From: an uncultured Prevotella sp.
GTDB taxonomy: Bacteria > Bacteroidota > Bacteroidia > Bacteroidales > Bacteroidaceae
Assembly (NCBI GenBank): GCA_905233555.1
Contig: CAJODF010000025.1
Coordinates: 1 to 32,058, forward strand
Length of the DNA: 32,058 nt
Direction: 5' to 3'
Every line of letters begins with the position of its first letter. The stretch's first letter is position 1. The notes beneath the pieces were generated by a model. That model saw only the letters and a program-made list of their open reading frames with translations, was not told the origin of the DNA and searched no databases. The translations under genes and the position numbers were made by a program. Positions 24,218 to 32,058 of the stretch are shown piece after piece.

Positions 24218-24910
24218 ATGAGAATAAAAAGGATATTTTTGCTGTCATTGACAGCCTTTTTGTATCTGACGGCGCAAGCACAGAGCACCATCCCGAGCAT
24301 TGAGCCGTCGGCAACCTACATCAACGATGACGGGGAGGAAACAGTGGCCACGTCCGACTTTGCCGGACAAGCCCCACTGAGTGTCACCTTCCGTGCCAAT
24401 CCCAAGAACATGGACGATTATGCCCCCATCTACGAGTGGCACTTCCAGAAAGAAGGCGAAGAGACGGAAATGATGGTACGCTATGAAGAGGACACCGAAT
24501 ACACCTTTACGGAGTCAGGCACCTTCGTTGTTACCCTGAAAGCGAAAGTCAGTCAGGATAGCGAAGAACTTCCCACTAACCCCATCAGAGTAACCGTCAG
24601 CGAGAGCAAACTCTCCTTTCCCAACGCCTTCTCGCCCAACGGCGATGATAAGAATCCCACGTTCAAGGCCAAGGAATACCAGAGTATCGTGGAGTTTCAT
24701 GCGTACATCTTTAACAGATGGGGACAGAAACTCTACGAATGGACCGACCCCGCCGGCGAGTGGGACGGTACCTACAACGGCAAAGTGGTGAAAGACGGTA
24801 CCTATTTCCTGCTGGTCAAAGCGAAAGGAGCAGATGGCAGGAAATACAACATCCGCAAGGACGTGAACGTCCTGACAGGCTATACAGAGGGAAACAGGCT
24901 GAACGACTAA
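24218..24910 (+). CDS. small secreted protein with PKD-like and CHU_C (gliding-motility C-terminal) domains
   Basis: A 230-residue protein starting [20 protein letters not shown], a signal peptide ending AQA. Residues about 48-128 form a PKD/Ig-like domain ([38 protein letters not shown]). Residues about 132-222 are the gliding-motility-associated C-terminal domain: [51 protein letters not shown]. In most Bacteroidota this domain ends very large surface proteins exported by the type IX system (type B signal). Here it is nearly the whole protein, and the residues after the domain are few ([11 protein letters not shown]). Whether it uses type IX secretion is open. The stop is 3 bp from the uvrA start, so the two are coupled. 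Confidence 0.88.
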   Translation: MRIKRIFLLSLTAFLYLTAQAQSTIPSIEPSATYINDDGEETVATSDFAGQAPLSVTFRANPKNMDDYAPIYEWHFQKEGEETEMMVRYEEDTEYTFTESGTFVVTLKAKVSQDSEELPTNPIRVTVSESKLSFPNAFSPNGDDKNPTFKAKEYQSIVEFHAYIFNRWGQKLYEWTDPAGEWDGTYNGKVVKDGTYFLLVKAKGADGRKYNIRKDVNVLTGYTEGNRLND

Positions 24911-24913
24911 GGC

Positions 24914-27730
<2,817 letters not shown>

Positions 27731-27828
27731 AGAACAAAAGTGTTCGAAAGAGGAAATAGACGGACAAATAGTGTTCGTTTTTTACAAAAATCGGATGATT
27801 TCTCCCAAAAACTACCGATATTTGCAAT

Positions 27829-28724
27829 ATGAATAACGATCGAAGAGAAACTAGACCATACGTCGGCCTGACAGAGCATAATTTTCAGGAGCCCGACTAC
27901 CGGGATGGAGATCTGACTATCATTAACCATTTGAGATACCACCCCCACATGCATCCGACACAGTTGGATATGGTTTTCGTTGCCGTATGCTTCGAGGGAG
28001 AATTCACCTTCGACATGGACGGCCATGAATACACCATCGTCAAAGATGAGATTTTCATCGGCCACCCGAATGCCATCTACGACAACTTTGTCATGAGCAA
28101 GGATCTGGACTGCAGACTGCTGTGCATCACAAAGTCATTGCTGATGTCCATGCTCTACCCCAACCAGCCACTCTGGAACAAGAGCCTCTTCCTCGACAAG
28201 CACAACCTGCTGCATCTGACTCCCATCGACAAACAACTACGGACGCACTTGTTTGCGTTGCTGATGTTCAATATCGAGGAGAAGACCGGTGCCTTCCAGA
28301 AAGAAATGATCCACGCCATTGTCCGTGTGCTGCTCTATGGCATCAGCCGGGCCCTTACCCAGCAGATTAACGTAGAGTCATCCCACGAGACCAACCAAAA
28401 GAAGATTCTCTTCGACAACTTTATCACCCTGCTGTCGTCGAGCGAGATCAAGAAGAATCCTCTCGCCTACTATGCCGACAAACTCTGTGTCTCGTCGCGC
28501 TACCTGACGATGGTATGCCGTGATGTCAGCAAGAAGACGGCCTACGACTGGATCAGTGAGTATGTGCAGAACGATGTGCGCTTCTACCTGCTCCACTCCA
28601 ACTCACCATCAAGGAGATTGCCATGAAACTCGGTTTCTGCAACCTCTCCTTCTTCGGCAAGTACGTCCGCGAGAACTTCGGCGTCTCCCCCTCTGAATAC
28701 CGCAAGCAACTGAAAGACAAATAG
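27829..28724 (+). pseudogene. AraC-family transcriptional regulator with frameshifted HTH
   Basis: The intact frame runs 27829-28626 (265 residues). It has an N-terminal cupin-like sensor region (LDMVFVAVCFEGEFTFDMDG, residues about 47-110), a helical dimer region, and the first helix-turn-helix of an AraC domain (NPLAYYADKLCVSSRYLTMV). After YVQNDVRFYLLHSN it becomes SPSRRLP and stops. The other frame from 28605 reads TIKEIAMKLGFCNLSFFGKY, then FGVSPSEYRKQLKDK to a TAG at 28722-28724, which is the missing second HTH. Restoring one base near 28603 (for example AACCTCACC instead of AACTCACC) gives a normal 298-residue regulator. As written, the second DNA-binding helix is lost. It may be a real recent mutation or a sequence error. 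Targets are unknown. Confidence 0.88.
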
Positions 28725-28772
28725 AAAGTAGTGCCATAGTCTGTCATGTGTTGAGACAGGTTCCTCAGACAA

Positions 28773-29303
28773 TTATTTCTTTATGCTTTCTACGCGTGTA
28801 TAGTTATTGACCTCGTTATTCTTGTTGTGAAGGGTCATGCAGTTTCCGTTAAAATAGGTAATTTGTGTCAGAAGCGAAAGCGGCATAACCGCGACAATCA
28901 TATCCTTCATCTGCATAATCCTTTCATTCAATTTCGCTTTATTATTGCTGACCGTTTGAGCATCCATGCCTGCTTTTGGAATATAATCTACAGACACTTT
29001 GGCCGTACTACGGTCAAAATTGATGGTCAAGCCCTTGCCACCCTCAATGAAATAACGGCCTTGCAATTCAGCATATATTCTAACATCGCCAACGCTAGCG
29101 AGCAACGGATTATCATTCGCATAGCGATTACTCATAAACAGAGTTGCATGACCGCTATTGCTAAAGGTATAATAAAAAGATACCAGGCTCTTTTCTCCCG
29201 CATTATAATTCTCACCTGTGGTCCATATACCCACAATGTCTTGTGCCACAGCTGTCAGTGTAAAAGACAGCAAGCAAACGATAGTTATGATAGTTTTTTT
29301 CAT
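28773..29303 (-). CDS. small secreted protein, lipocalin-like domain
   Basis: A 176-residue protein beginning MKKTIITIVCLLSFTLTAVA, a signal peptide cleaved at AQ. The mature part opens DIVGIWTTGENYNAGEKSLV, a G-x-W start followed by alternating strands (FYYTFSNSGHATLFMSNRY, YAELQGRYFIEGGKGLTINF), a helical section (NNKAKLNERIMQMKDMIVAV) and a last strand (NCMTLHNK). That resembles lipocalin-like/DUF domains common in Bacteroidota secretomes. The same order of elements occurs at residues about 394-545 of the large protein encoded just upstream, so it looks like a stand-alone copy of that domain. It follows the large gene after 20 bp in the same direction, so it is an operon partner. Function unknown. 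Confidence 0.8.
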   Translation of the reverse strand: MKKTIITIVCLLSFTLTAVAQDIVGIWTTGENYNAGEKSLVSFYYTFSNSGHATLFMSNRYANDNPLLASVGDVRIYAELQGRYFIEGGKGLTINFDRSTAKVSVDYIPKAGMDAQTVSNNKAKLNERIMQMKDMIVAVMPLSLLTQITYFNGNCMTLHNKNNEVNNYTRVESIKK

Positions 29304-29323
29304 AATTATTTGTTTGTTGGATA

Positions 29324-31729
29324 TTATTGTATTTGTTTGCCAACGTACATCACGCGGTTACTGAGCCAATGGAACTTCACAAAGCCTTCGAAAGCATCGT
29401 TGCCCGTGTTATAGTTGGTAATGACGATAGCATAAGTCTCACCGCTCTTCTTCCAGTTGAAGTGAGCATCCTCCATCACCACAGGATGGCGAGTGATGTG
29501 GCAGCCCAACTGTATGGCACGATCAATAAGTGCCTTGGGTGTGCCTGTCAGTATTCGGAACTGATCAAACATAGAATTGACGTAGGTCGGTGCGAACCCT
29601 TCAGATAAGAGTTGCTTCTTTGTTGCCATACTTTTCTCCTTGAGTTGTTTACAAGAAGCAGCAATCTCTTGGTCTATAATATCAGAAATAGTACCTATGT
29701 TCTTGGCAAACTGATTAATCTGCCTGTCTGTCATGCCATGATCAAACTTCAATACAGTGCCATTGGCCTTTGTGAGTGTTCCATACCAATAACGCACCTG
29801 TAAGTCACTCAAAGTGGGTATTTCAAGAATGGCCTGACAGAATCCTTGATAGTCAGATACTCTTCCATAACTATTAACAAGTGTGCCGTCACCGTCGAAC
29901 AAGCCGACAGTTCCACCACCTTCATACTTGTCGCCATTGTTGTATTCTATGATGAACCACTTTCCTTCATTGTCTGTATCAAACGTGACGACCCCATCAT
30001 CAAAGTAATGTTTGAAAGCCTTAATAGTGCCAGTGGTCGTATTCATCTTAAAATACTCATTAGACTTCTGCGCCTTCTTCAAGGCGGTCATCTCCTCATC
30101 CAAACCTCCATCCCTAGTAAAGACAACAGGCATACCATTTCCAGCAATTGTCAATTGACGGTCTGTAATGGAAGAAACGATTGCCGTACTCAGAATCGTA
30201 TTTAACATCTGGGTAAATTGATTTTCCTTAGCATCAGCATTGGTTTTTACTGTAGCCGGAATCGTTCCGTCTGTGTTGTACTTCCGTATTAGGTTGGTAG
30301 CCGTCTTCTGAGATGGATCCCAGTTAAACATGATTCGGTTATCCATTAACTTAAAGGTACCTACAGCCTTAAAGGTCTTACTGGCATAATAAGGCTTACC
30401 TAACAAATCCTTAGTTCCTGTACCATAATAATTGGCAGATAATTCAAGCATCGCTATATTGTCAGCACTTAAATCCAACGTAAAATAGCAATACGAATTT
30501 CCCATCTGGTAGGCATCAGTCATTTTCCACTGCCCCACAACATCAAGCAACACCAGGGCGAGAGTCTTATCCTCCTCTAACGCTTTCTGACGTGCCTCTG
30601 CCCGAGCAACCAATTCTTCTTCATTGAAACCGCGACGATAATTTACCTTGGTGCCGTCTTCCTTTGTAACAGTACCGTTTATTAGCCTAGGACTGAATGA
30701 GGCCAACGACGAGGCTTTCATAACAATATTAAACACGGTCTTTGCATCATAATCGCTCATTTTCTTGATATCACTTATGATAAAAACGCCATTCGACAGT
30801 CTTATATCGCCTGAGGCCCTAGATTTATCAGGATAACGCAAAAACCATGTATCGGGATATGTGTCGTCATCAACATAACTAATAATATTACCATCATCTA
30901 ACGATCTTAAAAGCATTTCAACAGTTCCTTTCTTGTTACTTTTTTCATCGTAATGATACCAGAAAATGTCATTATTTGCATATTCTATCTTTATAACATA
31001 TTCTTCATCATCCAGTACCATTCGTTCGATGGTTGTGCTATCAACCAATGTCACTTTACTTGGTCTTTTCAAGAAAGTCCATGGTTCTGTGATGCCTGCA
31101 AAACCTTTCTCAATTAGATTCCTTATCGGGTCTGTACCACTACTTGAATAATTTACTTTTGAAGTCGGCAGAATAGTGCAATTTGCTTCTGCTGTTGCCG
31201 TATTTTTATTGCCTATGTCGCTCAATTTTAATGGTGCGGAGAATTCATTATCTACGAGAGAGCCAGGAATGGTGGTATTGAAAACAAACTGTTTGAGATC
31301 GATGGAGCTAGCAAGAGGTGTACGAACCAGTGTTATAGGCCTTGCTGGATCGACTTTCAAAGTCACATCAAAAATATTATTTTTATATTTCGATGCTGAC
31401 ACGATGTATAGGTCACCTTCGTTTAGGGTGTAAGTTACTTTACTTCCATCAATTTCAACCTCATAATTAAGCGATCCTTGGAACTTCCATCCTGACGGAA
31501 ACTTTAGTTGCGCATTAGTTACACTTCCATCTCCGACAAATGTTCCCACAAGGACATCTGTATAATTTCCACAGGTTGTTGTGAGCGTACCCTCACCTGT
31601 AGGAATATCACTCTTAGCCTTACCATCATAAATGATGGCTGCCCCATACTTAATTTTCTTTGCTTGGACTACAGTCGAGAAAGAAAGAACGGCTAATAAA
31701 AGCAGTAGGGAATAAAAAATTCTCTTCAT
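29324..31729 (-). CDS. large secreted protein with MORN-like repeats and a lipocalin-like domain
   Basis: An 801-residue protein starting MKRIFYSLLLLLAVLSFSTV with cleavage after VQA. Residues about 28-125 and 565-660 carry MORN-like beta repeats (YDGKAKSDIPTGEGTLTT, SGWKFQGSLNYEV, NNGDKYEGGGTVGLFDGDGT). Two regions look duplicated: about 295-385 ends NGTVTKEDGTKVNYRRGFNE, and about 590-686 ends YGTLTKANGTVLKFDHGMTD. Between them lies a lipocalin-like domain (394-545, VVGQWKMTDAYQMG and onward). The C-terminus (about 690-801) is a distinct mixed alpha/beta part. There is no lipobox and no recognisable enzyme motif. Export to the periplasm or outside is the only safe statement; a surface or adhesive role is a guess. 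Codon use looks somewhat more AT-rich than in uvrA or the transporters. Confidence 0.82.
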   Translation of the reverse strand: MKRIFYSLLLLLAVLSFSTVVQAKKIKYGAAIIYDGKAKSDIPTGEGTLTTTCGNYTDVLVGTFVGDGSVTNAQLKFPSGWKFQGSLNYEVEIDGSKVTYTLNEGDLYIVSASKYKNNIFDVTLKVDPARPITLVRTPLASSIDLKQFVFNTTIPGSLVDNEFSAPLKLSDIGNKNTATAEANCTILPTSKVNYSSSGTDPIRNLIEKGFAGITEPWTFLKRPSKVTLVDSTTIERMVLDDEEYVIKIEYANNDIFWYHYDEKSNKKGTVEMLLRSLDDGNIISYVDDDTYPDTWFLRYPDKSRASGDIRLSNGVFIISDIKKMSDYDAKTVFNIVMKASSLASFSPRLINGTVTKEDGTKVNYRRGFNEEELVARAEARQKALEEDKTLALVLLDVVGQWKMTDAYQMGNSYCYFTLDLSADNIAMLELSANYYGTGTKDLLGKPYYASKTFKAVGTFKLMDNRIMFNWDPSQKTATNLIRKYNTDGTIPATVKTNADAKENQFTQMLNTILSTAIVSSITDRQLTIAGNGMPVVFTRDGGLDEEMTALKKAQKSNEYFKMNTTTGTIKAFKHYFDDGVVTFDTDNEGKWFIIEYNNGDKYEGGGTVGLFDGDGTLVNSYGRVSDYQGFCQAILEIPTLSDLQVRYWYGTLTKANGTVLKFDHGMTDRQINQFAKNIGTISDIIDQEIAASCKQLKEKSMATKKQLLSEGFAPTYVNSMFDQFRILTGTPKALIDRAIQLGCHITRHPVVMEDAHFNWKKSGETYAIVITNYNTGNDAFEGFVKFHWLSNRVMYVGKQIQ

Positions 31730-31791
31730 AATTCAATTATATTGTTATTAATGAAATAATTATCGTTATCATATAAGAGTTTTTTCGAATG

Positions 31792-31799
31792 CAAAAGTA
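31792..31799 (-). promoter_or_regulatory. -7 box of the secreted-protein pair promoter
   Basis: TACTTTTG on the minus strand, 62 bp upstream of ATG 31729. The surrounding sequence (GCAAAAGTAC and then A-rich DNA and GGGGAG on the plus strand) resembles the aspS promoter region. Confidence 0.55.
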
Positions 31800-31852
31800 C
31801 ACAAAAAAAGGGGAGGGCGAAATATCTTTCCCGATTCTTTCGCTGGCTCAAT

Positions 31853-31872
31853 TTGGTTCAAATTGGTTCAAA
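31853..31872. repeat. 10-bp direct tandem repeat
   Basis: TTGGTTCAAA occurs twice head to tail in the otherwise featureless gap (31800-31913) between a promoter and the right-edge reading frame. Meaning unknown. Confidence 0.6.
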
Positions 31873-31913
31873 TAGCGCTTTCCTTAGTAAAATTGACCCT
31901 TATGACTATCGCG

Positions 31914-32057
31914 TCAATAGTTTCTTAGCAGTCCTATCTTGTCAAGGTGACCCAAGTCGCATTGATCTGAGACACGTTTCCAGACTGTTTTCTCAATAGT
32001 GGATTGTTCCCTGTCCATACGATAGATACCAAGAAACACATAGAATCCATCGACGAG
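31914..32057 (-). CDS. possible C-terminal fragment of a gene entering from the right edge
   Basis: A minus-strand frame is open from the right end to a TGA at 31914-31916. It gives 47 residues including VDGFYVFLGIYRMDREQ and WKRVSDQCDLGHLDKIGLL. The composition is protein-like but the family is not recognised and the stretch is short, so it may be coding or chance. Confidence 0.35.
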   Translation of the reverse strand, partial: LVDGFYVFLGIYRMDREQSTIEKTVWKRVSDQCDLGHLDKIGLLRNY

Positions 32058-32058
32058 A

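Noticed and set aside
28623..28724. Separate small gene starting at ATG 28623 (MKLGFCNLSFF)
   Set aside because: Its sequence is the second HTH of the AraC regulator upstream; a frameshift explains it better than an independent gene.
28738..28772. Possible terminator between the AraC gene and the small secreted gene
   Set aside because: Only a 5-bp imperfect stem (CTGTC/GACAG) with no T run; too weak to call.
31790..31864. Short plus-strand frame from the ATG near 31790
   Set aside because: It would give about 24 residues, begins within a minus-strand promoter and has no supporting features.

Overview
The window looks like a piece of a Bacteroidota chromosome, most likely Prevotella or a close relative (Prevotellaceae). 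The reasons are the repeated Bacteroidota-type promoter box TAnnTTTG close upstream of start codons, the near absence of Shine-Dalgarno sites, and families typical of the group: DUF1573, DUF3078, PorT-like barrel, gliding-motility C-terminal (CHU_C) domain, LysM plus type-1 periplasmic binding protein, and the long Bacteroidota YidC. Most of it is chromosomal housekeeping and envelope DNA. I see no rRNA, tRNA, CRISPR array, transposase or phage gene.

Layout. 1-2494 is a glycan-biosynthesis edge: a GT4 glycosyltransferase cut by the left end, divergent from a hexapeptide acetyltransferase plus a second GT4 enzyme, with two interlocked promoters between them. 2503-5083 (minus) holds a small wHTH-like protein, a frameshifted Ala/Lys-rich winged-helix protein and aspS. 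5252-6865 is a convergent pair of envelope genes (DUF1573 and DUF3078) around a bidirectional terminator. 7017-11098 is yidC plus an S9-family lipoprotein peptidase. 11146-14846 (minus) is an ABCG-like ABC exporter translationally coupled to a lipoprotein. 14996-17955 is a tandem pair of paralogous MFS transporters. 17965-24120 (minus) is a tightly packed five-gene operon: LysM/periplasmic-binding protein, PorT-like barrel, POT peptide transporter, NhaC antiporter and a secreted endonuclease/exonuclease/phosphatase. 24218-27730 is a small CHU_C protein coupled to uvrA. 27829-28724 is an AraC-type regulator broken by a frameshift in its HTH domain. 28773-31729 (minus) is a pair of secreted proteins of unknown function that share a domain. 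The right edge holds the tail of one more minus-strand reading frame.

The most unusual signal is not a gene. Six short tracts, each made of about four degenerate 7-bp units (28 bp, unit close to TCACWWW in one orientation), are scattered through the window. Two sit in or beside promoter regions, one lies in an extracytoplasmic loop of a transporter, and three are in or next to signal-peptide coding sequence. Two of them form a 21-bp inverted repeat (20 of 21 matching) around the start codon of the phosphatase-family gene. Two separate HTH/winged-helix genes each carry a frameshift inside the DNA-binding domain; this may be real decay or sequence error. All functional assignments are from reading the sequence by eye; no database search was run.
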